Below are positions 1 through 11,016 of a stretch of 64,000 nt of DNA, in pieces; positions within the stretch are counted from its first letter, which is position 1, and every line of letters begins with the position of its first letter. Below the pieces are notes generated by a model. It had not been told where the DNA came from. It was given only the letters and a program-made list of their open reading frames with translations, and made no database searches. The translations under genes were made by a program, and so were the position numbers. The stretch lies in the NCBI GenBank assembly GCA_015039465.1, contig MU130566.1:116335-180334 (forward strand). The letters run 5' to 3'. The DNA is from Phlegmacium glaucopus. Lineage: Eukaryota; Basidiomycota; Agaricomycetes; Agaricales; Cortinariaceae.

Positions 1-1397
1 TGCCTTAAGTACCATCTCTAAGTCATGAAACGAGCCTCGGTAACCGTAACAGTTCGCTGCTTAGTCGACTATTTTAACTATACGGCTACGGAAGTCAAGG
101 TCTAACGTTTCGGCTTTCATCAGTTCCTGGACACGGCTCTTTTCTCAGGCTTAAGCCTGTTTCGACCGACCGTCATTAGCTAACCGCTAGTTTAGGTATC
201 CTTCCTATACCAGCGGAACCGTAACTGTCCGGTGGTAACTATTCATCACCTACGGTAATCATACTTGTTAGGCTTGTACGTGTAACAAGTTTCGTAGACG
301 GACGCCGTGTAGTAGCCGTTTCAGCCGTGACAGTAGCCGCGGTCCGTATCCACCATTTATCCGACCATCCGGTCGGTATAGTAGTAGACGTAGGACGGGC
401 TGTAGTAGTAGTAGTGGCAGGTACAAAAGTATCAGGAGTAATTTGAGTAGGTTATGTAGAGGAAGACGGACGAAGACGGCCTCTCTAAGGTCTATTACTT
501 CCTTATCTAGTAGTGGACAGCAAAGTAAGACGCGACTTGCATAAGGAAACAAAAGAAGTAGATGTAGGTTGTAAACTTGTAGTAGGGTACTTAGGCGATG
601 GCTACCATTAGGGCTCAGCCGGTCACGGCTAGGGTTAGGCCATGTAGGAGGACCTACGGTTTGTAGAACAAGCGGTAACAGGAAGACATGGACCTTAAAA
701 AGATCTATCAGGGAAACTTTGCAGTCTAATAGCGTATCGGGCTAAGGACGTACTACGGCCTGGTTTTATATCCACGGCTGGAGGGTCTCACGACGGGCTG
801 CCTTTACACACGGTCAGGTTGCAAGTTATGCTACGTTTCCCGACAGGGACACTCATACGGCGTACGTTGAGGTTGTGTGGCCCGCCCGGTCGCACGTTAG
901 ACATGTGGAGGTCTCCCGGGTCAACAAGTTACACGTCACCCTCGTGAAGACAACTAGTTAGCCGGTACGAAGAGCCCTGTTTACGCGAACCTCTTCTAAC
1001 AGTTACGCCAGCTGTTTAAACTCTTGTATTAGAGAGACAGAGATCGTATTACCGAACAAAAATTCATACTATAACTACAGTGTTGAGAAATAGTGTGGAA
1101 GAAAACGAAGCCGACTTACTTCGTTAGGAGGTCACCCAGAAGTATTGACCTAAGTTTCCACTTTCCTCACCAAGATCCCTAGCCACCATGAAGACACCTA
1201 TGTGACCTAAGCAATCCGTTTCCAGACTCTCCCTGGAAGTGCGCGAAACAGTGATCCGGGGACGAACATTCATAGAGTTAGAGAAGTACACAGTGACATA
1301 GATAACATAGTAGTAGCAGAAGTGCGTCACTGCCTAACGGAAAAAAGCTTGCGGAGCCAGCGAACATACGTCAGTGACATCCGACCACCCTTCAGTA
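1..1397. other. N-terminal half of a CxC2/KDZ transposase, written in reverse without complementation
   Basis: Neither strand of this block encodes anything sensible in the normal sense. Reading the printed bases from 1397 down to 1 without complementing gives an ATG (1397-1395), 100 open codons, a 56-base GT...AG intron (1097 down to 1042), then 347 further codons with no stop up to base 1. The protein has the CxC2 cysteine cluster (CSHC..WRCTDC..CWSCMRH.H..PLHRIERW), the block FRRAALWEVGTYILVRH, an acidic stretch, and the KDZ segment LLPASFVRIRTLFSAQVLDY, ending in LYHEFR. The normally oriented half downstream resumes at the same place (EFRRMSRLW at 1530). CxC2 is known as a domain fused upstream of KDZ transposases in basidiomycetes. 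The right boundary lies somewhere between 1398 and 1538. The block may run off the left edge of the window. An assembly or file artefact is the likeliest cause. Confidence 0.92.
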
Positions 1398-1529
1398 CCC
1401 TTTTGTGATAGCGCTCTGTTCCATTGTACTATGTATTATATTGTATACCCAAACACAAGGTCTAGAGCATTATCCTCTAACACAGGAATGTAAAGATGGG
1501 AGTCGGGACAGATTGTCGGCTCTCTATTT

Positions 1530-3914
1530 GAATTCCGACGGATGTCACGTCTGTGGCGTTGGAAGAAGAAGATCAAGTGGGCAGGATATGGCCACACTGG
1601 CCAGGACCCTAAGAATCCTCCCCGGGCCAAAAACTCTAACTTTTGTCCTGCGTGCCCTCAACCAGGCGTCAATTTAGCAGAGAATTGGAAGGATGATGTT
1701 AACCGGCAAGTATTCGTTTGGTTTGATCGTTGAGGAATTAACAAGTAAGCAACACAGTTTTGTTTACAAACGGACCTTTGTGGCCGATGGGAATTTCAAA
1801 GCCGATCATATTCGCCAAAAGAATCCTGAGGGTGATGTATGGCTTTGCGATGGTTCAGGGATGATGCCTAATCGTCAGGAATATTTTGACTTTCTGAAAC
1901 GGGCCCAGGAAAAATCAACAGTAAGCATGAGAGTATGCAATGCCGATGCCGATGCTGGACTCACTTTCCATCCTAGAAAGCTCCCTGTGAAAGTACATTC
2001 AGAGCCATAACCAATGCCTTGCGGGGATCAAAGGCATGTGACATTACAGGCATCGTCGGCATTGCATGCGCACGGCATGGCTGCTATGCGCCAAATGCTT
2101 TGGTGGACTTGTTCAAAGGAGAACAACAAAAGAACGTGGACTTTGCCTTTTTACAGGCGCTAAAAACGACTTCTGTATCCCCAGAACAAGGTGTCATGCT
2201 CATTTATGACATTGCGTGTCAATATTCTGTGCATCTACACAAGCGAATTGGCCACGAACTGCCATTCGGCCTCAGTGTGGATCATGCGATTGGCCTGTTC
2301 CATGTTCATTGTCATAAAGATGAATGTTTCTTCAGATTTGCACCTTCATTCATACCAGGCCTAGGCATAGTTATAGGTGAAATCCTGGAGTCACTCTGGT
2401 CAAATCTTAATTCTATTTCCCCCACAGTCCGAACCGCGACCTTGCCACATCAAGCCGAGATGCTAGACGACCATGCCAGTGACTCTAATCACAAGAAAGC
2501 ACTTGGAATAACCGACTCGTTAGTGGCCAGGTACTGGCATGCATCGGCAATGGCCGACGAGACCCAGACCTATTATCTCGAGATGACATCCATAGTGGAG
2601 GCTGAGAGAGTGAACACCTGGGAGGATGAAATATTGAAGGCCGAGTTAATGAGGGAGGCCGATCTGATGGTGATGGATATCTATCGTGCCCGAGTGCCCA
2701 ATCAATTGTTGGATGATACCTCATCAGCATCTGTATCGGGATCGGCTATGCTGATATCTCCCGTTCATCAGTGGATTCAGTTTGCCTTGATGGTGGAAGA
2801 GAAACAGTGAGTGCTTGGCGTTATATTGGCTCACACTGCTTACCAAGATACAGAATTGATGTCCAGGCCCGTGTTCAGCGACTCACCCGTGGGCCAACCG
2901 ATGCCAACGGTCAATCTATTGAACAGGAATGGGAAAAGTTAGTCCAGCTTTTAGTTAAGTTGAAGGAACTACAAGAGGCTGCCGGAATTCCAGAATGCTT
3001 TCCTTGCATTGCGATGCAAGAAGAGAGTGAGGTAGAGTTCGATATTGACATGGAGGCCGATATTGACAGGGAGGCCGACATTGATCCCTTGGCGTCAGCA
3101 TCAGCATCGGCAGCGCCGGTGATTTTGGATCCATCGGAGGATGTACCAATCCCAATTGAACGAAAGATAATTTCCCTCCCATCAAATGGAAATGTAGACA
3201 GTATTTTCAAGGCTGTTGAACTCCCTTTCAGGATTAACCAAGCAAAGACATATCTCAATCGGCTCCGGGACCTAATCTCTGAGAAATCATTTCGATATTC
3301 ACATGTCGTGCGGGCAGCTCCGAGGAAGTCAGTCAGGACACAGGCCCGAAAGACAATCTATTCATTGAACTGTAAAATTGCCCTGCATTCCTGGATATAC
3401 TCCAGATGCTGAGCCCGGCTGGTTACACTCGGATGTGACGAGGAGACATTGAACATATTTCGCGTTTTGACAAAGGAGGATGTAGAAGGAAGTACAGTGA
3501 TATTGAACCCCAATCTGCCTGGTTCAACCAAACTGCGGCTGTCATGGCTCTGGGGAACTGGTGGTCTTGCCGGCACCTTCGAAGCCGAGGTCCACCCCAA
3601 TGCCGATCATGCGACTGTTCTGGAATGTATGTTTTCTGCCACTTGTAACATTGCTCACTTATAGTGAATTAGTCAGGCGAGTTCACTGGCTGCGTGCTCG
3701 TGCACAGAAACACAGATGGCAAGAAGAACTCATTTTGGTTACATATGAAATGCAGTGGACAGTTTGTTACTTTGTGCAAGCTCGTGAGTGGACCTCGGGC
3801 CTGCCGAATGTCGATGTGAGCGCCGGTGCCAAGGCATATGCCGCTCGGCAGGAGACAATATGGCGAAGATTGGCATCGGCTGCTGATCGGGCCTTTCAGC
3901 AAGTTAATAGCTGA
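1530..3914 (+). pseudogene. KDZ transposase, carboxy-terminal part (one nonsense codon)
   Basis: KDZ-family DNA transposase, catalytic part. The exons that restore the family pattern are 1530-1709, 1750-1920, 1977-2806, 2848-3626 and 3673-3914, with introns of 40-56 bp. Visible motifs in order: EFRRMSRLWRW, CPACPQPGVNL, VADGNFKADHI, WLCDGSG, KACDITGIVG.ACARHGC, YDIACQY, GLFHVHCHKDEC.FRFAP, GEILESLWSNLN, LDDH.SDSN, then SWLWGT and VHWLRARAQKHRW near the end. An in-frame TGA at 3410-3412 sits in an otherwise conserved stretch (IYSRC*ARLVTLG). It is best explained as CGA to TGA at a CpG. The amino-terminal CxC2 half is found only as the reversed block at 1-1397. The copy is therefore not functional as printed, although only one coding lesion is visible here. 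Confidence 0.88.
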
Positions 3915-3989
3915 TATGTCTCACCACTGATCGGAATTATGTAATGTGAACAGGATCGAAACTCAGCTACACTCATCTCTACCAAACAC

Positions 3990-6900
3990 TTGTACCACAT
4001 GTCTCATATTCTTAACGCTTTTCACCCTTTTTCATTGCAATCGGGATCTCCACACAGGAATCATGTCAGATCGCAAGAAGTTATACACTATGGAGAGTCC
4101 AGATTCCGTCAAGCATTACTGATCATCAGCAAAGCAGATGCCGATATGCAACGATGGATGCAAATGTATCTTCAGTCTGAGTTGGCATGTCTTGGGTTGC
4201 ATATACTGGCATGATTACTGATGTTCCAACAGATGTTTGTCCTCTCCTATGTTGGTGCTGCCTTGGCTGTTGGGCAGGTCATCGATGTTCCCATCATCAT
4301 CCGATCTTTGGCCACTACTATGGCACATGTTGCTGAGGAACACTTGCCTATGGCCTTTCATCCTAATCTCCTCGCAGTATTGGACATCGGCACAGATAAC
4401 GACAAACCGACCTGCTTAGTTGACTCCTACGCTTTGGCATGGTGGAATTCCAATAGGCAGACTGCCCCTGACATGATTCTCAACACCAACAACCTAGAGA
4501 GGTGTCTGATGAAGCATCGGCAGAATAAATTGCTGGCTTCTCCGTATGAATCCAGTGACGTCCAGATGTCCCTTGACGAGGAAGACAGGCCGACTGATCT
4601 TGCTGGTCTCAGCGCTGATGACATGATAGCCGATATACCAAGTGCCAATGTGCCAATATCCGACATGCCGATTCACCTTGCGGACTGCCTCAGATGCCGG
4701 TCATTGGAGACATTAAGTCACAATATTTTGGCCGAGTTACATGGTATTCTTCAATTTGCAACTTCTATGGAAGTGTCCACGTCGAGCCGTTCCGATGTTT
4801 CCATGCGACGGGCCGCTGGATTTCATCTCCTTCATGAGCATGCCTTGTTGAAGGAATCAGCATCGGCACCAGTACCGGACGTCTCCACATCCTCATCCAC
4901 CTCTGCCCTCCACACCTCCAAACACATCAAACATCCTCGGACCACTAAGCAGAAGTCCCAACAAGTTACCCGTAATGCAACTGCTGAACTTCAAAGGCTG
5001 AGAAGCCTTCCTGCCAATTCCTATAAGTGGGTATGGGGGACTGATCTGACAGAGGCAGATGTGAGAAACATCATCCCCATAGCAATACAAGAGCAGGGGA
5101 TCCATTCGGGGTATAATGTTTCCTTGCCACATGGATGGCAGTTTGGCTATGACACTCCCACTGCATCGGCCCATGCATCGGCCCAGACTACCACCGCGGC
5201 CTTCACATCCCTTGCATCTGATATTGGAGTTGCCTCAAGCAATTCTTGATCCTGCTATGGCAGCCACCAACGCCTGGATGGCCTGTCAGCAGTCTGATGC
5301 AGAGATTGGACCATTCAATCCCGATGCCAATTTGGAGCCAGGATCCAATGCCGAATCCATGGCTGTTGCATTGACATCTCCAAATGCCGGGCCTATGCCT
5401 TGTGAGGATCCATTATCAAAGGCCGACGCATTGGCAGCAGCAGATGCCTGGCCTGTCAGTGAGTCCGAGGAAGCTAGTGACGAGTCTGAGCCCAAATACA
5501 GGGCCGAGGAGGAGATGCTGTCCAAAGCCGATGCATTGGCAGCGGCCAATGCATGGCCCGTTAGTGAGTCTGAGGAAACTACTGAACCAGGATTCCAGGC
5601 CGAGGAGGAGACATTGTCCAAGGCCGATGCATTGACAGCGGCCAATGCCTGGCCTGCCAGTGCATCCGAACCAGAGTCAGTGGGCAATCCTAAAGCTCCC
5701 ATATCAAAGGCCGATGCGTTGGCAGCGGCGAATGCCTGGCCTGTCAGTGAGTCCAAAGACACTAGTGACGAGTCTGAGCCAGAATACAGGGCTGAGCAGG
5801 AGACGCCGGCCAAGGCCGATGCATTCGCAGCGGCAAATGCCTGGCCTGTCAGTGAGTCCGAGGAAAGTAGTGCCGAGTCTGAACCAGACTTCCAGGCCGA
5901 GGAGGAGAGGTTGGCTAAAGATCCCATATCAAAGGCCGATGCGTTGGCAGCGGCGAATGCCTGGCCTGTCAGTGAGTCCGAGGAAAGTAGTGACCAGTCT
6001 GAGCCCGAATGCGGGGCCGAAGAGGAGACGCTGTCCACGGCGGATGCATTGGCAGCAGCCAGTGAATCCGAAGACACTACTCCAGAGGCACAGCCCGAAT
6101 GCGGGGCCGAAGAGGAGACGCTGTCCACGGCGGATGCATTGGCAGCAGCCAGTGAATCCGAAGACACTACTCCAGAGGCACAGCCCGAATGCGGGGCCGA
6201 AGAGGAGACGCTGTCCACGGCCAGTGAATCCAAAGACACTACTCCAGAGTCACAGGCCAATCCCTGCCCAGCTTCTGGCCATTCACCTACCAACAATGCC
6301 CAGGACGAGGCACTGGCAGCGGCAAATGCCTGGCCGATCGCCGATGCATTCGAGGATGACAGTGCCGACTCCAAGGATGCTTCCCAGGCTGAAGCCACCC
6401 TTGCTTCAACTGTTCATGCTCAGGTCTCATTGGCAGCCGCCAATGCCTGGCTCGTCAGTGATGAGTCTGAACACGACAATGCCGACTCCCACGCCACTTC
6501 CCAGGCTGATGCTGGATCACATGCCAATATTGGGCATGTGTCTAATGCTGAGGCCGATGCTTTTACTGCTGCCAATGCCTGGCCACTGGATGACGATTCC
6601 GATCATGCCAACGAGGTTACCGCCCTTGATGCAGCTGGGGCATGGCTGTATGCCGAGTCCGATGATGACCAAGTGGCTAACATCGGCCAAGATGCCGATA
6701 CCGCTCGCTCGGCCACTGCTGGACCAGACCCTCACTTGATCTCAGCCGAGGATGTCGCCAATGTCTGGCCTGATGACGATGATGATGAGGGTGAGAAGGA
6801 TGAAGAGGATGAAGTAGAGCAAGATGATGTGCATTCTGCTGGTCTGTTGAGCAGTCCCTCGGCAGCCACTGATTTACTCACGGCCCGGCTCAGTCAGATA

Positions 6901-7008
6901 ACCATTCCTCACCGTATCTATGGACCAGACGATTTTAGTTATGTAGATGAAAGCTGGTTGGTCGATGCGGATGATGAGGGTTCCGATTCAGAAGATTCTT
7001 TAGGATAG
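3990..7008 (+). CDS. Unrecognised second gene of the KDZ element, with acidic ADALAAANAWPVSESEE repeats
   Basis: Three consecutive open stretches follow the transposase: 3990-4214, 4221-5249 (342 codons) and an open frame from about 5250 to the TAG at 7008. The first two belong to unrecognised sequence (for example HPNLLAVLDIGTDNDKPTC; Ser/Thr/His-rich around 4,860-4,990). The third is a long acidic region built from about ten imperfect repeats of roughly 38 residues around the core SKADALAAANAWPVSESE, then an exactly repeated 90-bp unit (6007-6186), then an Asp/Glu-rich tail. The frame changes between about 5110 and 5250, and I could not assign a convincing intron, so a frameshift is equally possible. 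The high density of GCCGATGC words matches the transposase gene, so I infer that it belongs to the same element. I assign no function. Confidence 0.45.
6007..6186 (+). repeat. Exact tandem repeat, two 90-bp units
   Basis: The 90-bp unit starting GCCCGAATGCGGGGCCGAAG is present twice without a difference, and a third truncated unit follows. It encodes CGAEEETLSTADALAAASES.. in the repeat gene. Identity at the DNA level shows recent expansion. Confidence 0.85.
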
Positions 7009-9209
7009 TGTCTCATCATTGTATGATATTTTGGGTCCTGAAATTTAATCCCTGATTGCCATTTATACCTACAATGCTGATCTTTGGCTGAGGCCGAGGG
7101 CCCAATTCTGACCGCCTGGAACCTGATAATATTTGTGAAAATTTTATTGAATTCATCCACCCTTTTAATGTTAGGCTATGATGTCATATAGAGCTGGGCC
7201 AATTTACTTACATGCCGATGTCAGGCAACTGGCGAATTCCTGAGATGACCCATCTGATACAGGGAACTCCTTGGCTTCAGACCCACATCTGTGCTGCTAC
7301 CCCCTACTATCCTGATACACCCTCAATACAAGGCCAATGCCGAGTAGTGGCCAATGCCTATGTCCTCAGGGTGTCATATGGTGCCGGGGCCGAGGGGCTA
7401 TTCCGGGTACATGGCCTTTGCGGGGGGCAACACCCACACATACTGATGACTGCAGCCTGTCGTGGCCGACAGTTCCGTGTAACACTGCCTTGGTACATGT
7501 TCCGAGTTGTGGGTGAAGCCGGCTGCAGGCCTGGCCTTGTGCCAATAGAGTGCAGAGGCCTGGGGAATTCGGCTTTGTGACCTACTCGATGCCTGATGCC
7601 GATGCCTATCTCCCCAAGTTGAGCCCGGTTGCCGAAGTCATCCAGGTATGGGCCCTGGCGAATTCCCTAGCCCTATACCATATGCTACAGTGTAATATTT
7701 CCTGTTTGGGTAATATTCGCTAGAGTCCAGGGAAGCCGAATGGTACACTACAATGTATGCCTTCTCTCCACCGTATGATACATCACAATGTAACTTAACT
7801 ATGTGAACTAACACCTCCATGGTGTTTAGGTCCCTGTAAATGCTCTGCTTGATGTGCAAGGGCTAGGGATAATCACTCTCACACACTCCCTTAACCCTGG
7901 GATCCGGGTCTCTTAAGAGTATAGAGAAAGAGGGGATTTTGAACAGAACACCAGAAGAACTGTGAGGAGTGGAGGAAAGAAAGGAATGATGGGTGGAACA
8001 GCTCTTATCATATCAGCATCAGCAGATTAGCAGAGTTGACTGAAAAAGGCAGAGATAGTCACACTTCATCACATATGGGACATGATGTTACCTTTGTCAC
8101 ACAGTATAATGGGATGATGGTGTGGGAGCAGCTGACCAATTATCAAAAATCTTACAAATCTGAAAGCTGACAAATATATTTGATCACTTATCTAAGGATT
8201 ACCAATGATCATCCCACACCCTACTTTCCCAGCCACATCGTTGCATTCTATATAGATACACAACTCTGATGGCAACAAGGCTTTGCCACCTAATAATAAT
8301 AATCAATAATATCAATGCTATTGTTATTGATATATATTTTTAATGGTGTAAAAACCTTTGGAATACCTAGGATTCCTGGCAAAGTCCTGGTGGATTCCTG
8401 CCATTCCAGGTCTTATCAGGACTGGACCAGGAATGGAATGGGACTGAACTAGGACTGAACTAGGAATGACACAAGGGATCTCTTATAAATTCTCAATTTT
8501 GTCATTCCTAGTTCAGTCCTGGTGGATTCCTAGGACTTGGTGGCTTAGTGTAAAGACCTCTGATTATGATAAAAAAATTCATGTAAACCAGCTGTCTGTT
8601 TACATAAATTAAACCATTATCAATTGTTAATTGATCGGTGAAGGCCAGGCTTTGCATGTATACAACTGGTCCAAAACTCTGCCGATAAAAATACCTCTCA
8701 ACTTTTATAGTCAATGTAAATTAAGCCACTTCAGAGCCAATCAAATAGCATGGGAAATTCTGCTCTTATTACTTAATATTGGCAGAAGACCCCCTGGCTC
8801 CTGAGGTGATCTAGCTACTCAAATATTTTGGTGATTTTACAAAATTTATTTAGCAAGATAGAAAAAAGGTAGCTCAAGCCATTAGCAACACTAAGAAGAA
8901 ATATTTAAAATATTTAAAATTAAGTAAAATATAAATAATATTTTGTAATATATAGTTAACTGAGTACATGATATTTATTTGTTAGATAAAGTTGCTTTAA
9001 TGTAAACTTTTGTTAAACATCTTGTGAGAAAATTCTCCAAAAAATGATTTTTTTTTAAAGTAATTAAAAACTTGTGAATTAAATTATATCATTACCTTTT
9101 GGCTTTATAAAATAAATACAAAGTTCTTCTATTAGTTCAATGTATTCAATATTTTTTCATTTTAATTTATACTTTTAGATAGTCTTTTTGATTGGTTGGC
9201 ACTTTTGGG
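7009..9209. other. Non-coding tail of the KDZ element and AT-rich spacer
   Basis: No convincing gene. From 7,200 to 7,650 the sequence still carries GCCGATGC-type words, so the KDZ element extends past its last ORF. I could not find its right terminus. At 8,385-8,540 there is a compact region with direct and inverted copies of AGTCCTGGTGGATTCC and CCTAGGA, probably a small decayed MITE. The stretch 8,850-9,200 is strongly AT-rich. Confidence 0.5.
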
Positions 9210-9788
9210 TAGTGTTTAAAAGTCCAGTCCAGTCCAGTCTTTGGACCCCCAGGGACATGAACCAGGACCAAGACCAGTCCACCTAAGTCCCAAGATGTCA
9301 AAAGAGTGGACTGAACCACTTAAGACCAGTCTACATCAGTTTTTTGTGGTGCTTGAACCAGTCCTGGTCTTAATCAGTCTTCAACCAGTCTTCAACCAGT
9401 TTTCTACTCATAAATATATATTTCTGTATCAGGAACAGTTGTTCAGCTAAATAATAGCTTCTAAATGAGCCCAAGAACATTAAAGTCTGTGACAATTTGG
9501 ATTTTATACAATGATATTAGTAGAATATCTACTTTTGGTGTATATTTTACAGTTTATTTATTTCTCAGCCAGTTTTTATCCATTTTCTATGATATTGGGG
9601 TTGTTGGAAAGAAATAAAGTAGGGCTACATTTATACTTATTTAAACTAGTCTGAACCACAAAGACCAGTCCATTAATACTGGTCTTTTTTCAGCCTTTAA
9701 TTCTCAAATATTAAAGACCAGAACCCCAGGTCCAGTCCAGTCCAGTTGCAGTCTTCTGATGGTCTTAAGACTGAACCTTCAAACACTA
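9210..9788 (+). mobile_element. hAT-type MITE, family TAGTGTTT, copy 1
   Basis: 579 bp. It begins TAGTGTTTAAAAGTCC and ends in the inverted form AACCTTCAAACACTA. The flanks CTTTTGGG (9202-9209) and CTCTTGGG (9789-9796) form an 8-bp target duplication with one difference. The interior shares AATATATATTTxTGTATC and GAGCCCAAGAA with the copies at 31.6 kb (inverted) and 60.9 kb. It has no coding capacity. The subterminal repeats are AGTCCAGTCC, apparently decayed from GGTCCGGTCC. Confidence 0.85.
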
Positions 9789-10062
9789 CTCTTGGGTGAG
9801 CTTACATTAGGAAATACTTTGTAAGGTATGCCAAATAATGTCTTTAATAGAGATTTATCACATTGTAATAAAAGTAACTAGTAAGACTCTATTTAGTAAC
9901 TGAGCATGTTTTAAAATTGTTTTGGAATCTTAAAAAAATTCAAAGCATGTGGCTCATGTGGCTCATGTGACACTATAAAACTGTGACACTTTCTAATTGG
10001 GTTGATCACACCGATTATCAATTGTAATGTATAGTGACCACTCCCTGCCAATATCATCTGAT

Positions 10063-10821
10063 TCAGAGGCTGAGGAATACATATGCAAGAAGGCAGACAA
10101 GATGTCTTTTGGAGCAATGGCAGCAGGTCTTTGCACAGCATAAAAAATATACACATAAATCCATGAAAGCATCTATAAAATATGTAAATAAATGATACCC
10201 ACTTATTCCTTTATTCACCTCTACTATGGTGGTGCCTACATGTTCAAAAGCTTCAATTGTGAGGATGATAACAGACCATAAAAAAAGAGGCATAGGCCGA
10301 TGCTTGAAGTGGGGCCTGTGATCATATTTCACCCACCGTAGATGACCACTAACACCTTCAGCCACTTCATTTGCTATCATTGAGTCATGTGTGTTTTCAA
10401 TGACATGCTCCCTGCAAAGGAGCTCAACCCAGTTGTAGTACCCTTGTATCCCCTCCTCCCAGCTGCCTGTTAATGTAAAGGCCTTCTCCTTGACCCACTG
10501 TAAATCTTCCTCAAACACATCGTTGGCCAACTCAATGAGAGTCCTGTTATTGTATTCACTTCCTAAATTTTTGATGTAGAAAGTGTCTGTGTCCCGATTG
10601 TGAGCGCCTGACTTCAGTAAGAGTTTCCATGTGCATACCGCAACATACCCAACCTTCTCCAATTGTATCTCCTCTTTGGTCTGGTTCACATATCCCTTAA
10701 ATGCTTTGTCCCCTGTGGAACATCTGGCTGAATGAATATAAAAGTGATAGATATTGCAAATCCTCCTCACACTGGAACACCTGGAGCATATTGTAAGGGC
10801 TTGTAAGTTCCCAGTAACCAA
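10063..10821 (-). CDS. Unrecognised protein of 252 residues
   Basis: A 252-codon ORF from ATG at 10821 to a stop at 10063. The amino-terminal 200 residues have a balanced, globular composition (for example VCTWKLLLKSGAHNRDTDTF, EEDLQWVKEKAFTLTGSWEE and the Trp/His-rich segment GHLRWVKYDHRPHFKHRP). The last 50 residues become Cys- and Leu-rich and may read into an intron or non-coding DNA after about TIVEVNKG. I recognise no domain. It lies between MITEs in AT-rich sequence and could be a cargo gene or the remnant of another element. It is better supported than the other ORFs of similar length here because it stays open over a low-GC stretch. Confidence 0.5.
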   Translation of the reverse strand: MVTGNLQALTICSRCSSVRRICNIYHFYIHSARCSTGDKAFKGYVNQTKEEIQLEKVGYVAVCTWKLLLKSGAHNRDTDTFYIKNLGSEYNNRTLIELANDVFEEDLQWVKEKAFTLTGSWEEGIQGYYNWVELLCREHVIENTHDSMIANEVAEGVSGHLRWVKYDHRPHFKHRPMPLFLWSVIILTIEAFEHVGTTIVEVNKGISGYHLFTYFIDAFMDLCVYFLCCAKTCCHCSKRHLVCLLAYVFLSL

Positions 10822-11016
10822 GTTAAATTCAAAGGTGCACCTTTCACTTATATACTACATGTGTGTGACTACAACCTAATATAGCTAAATAAAAAGGAAG
10901 GCATGGTGTGTAATGATAACAAGAATAGGATTGATGTCTGATTGCCATGATCAGGGACGTCATGGCATAAGAAACTACTACTAAGACAAGAAGAGGGTGA
11001 GGTTGTGTACTAGCCG

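Noticed and set aside
268..1330. Minus-strand ORFs of 60-95 codons (Leu-rich) in the first 1.4 kb
   Set aside because: They are chance readings of a block that makes sense only when reversed without complementing.
5286..6398. Minus-strand ORF of 370 codons rich in Ala and Ser
   Set aside because: Shadow of the acidic repeat gene on the plus strand. Its openness follows from the repeated codons.
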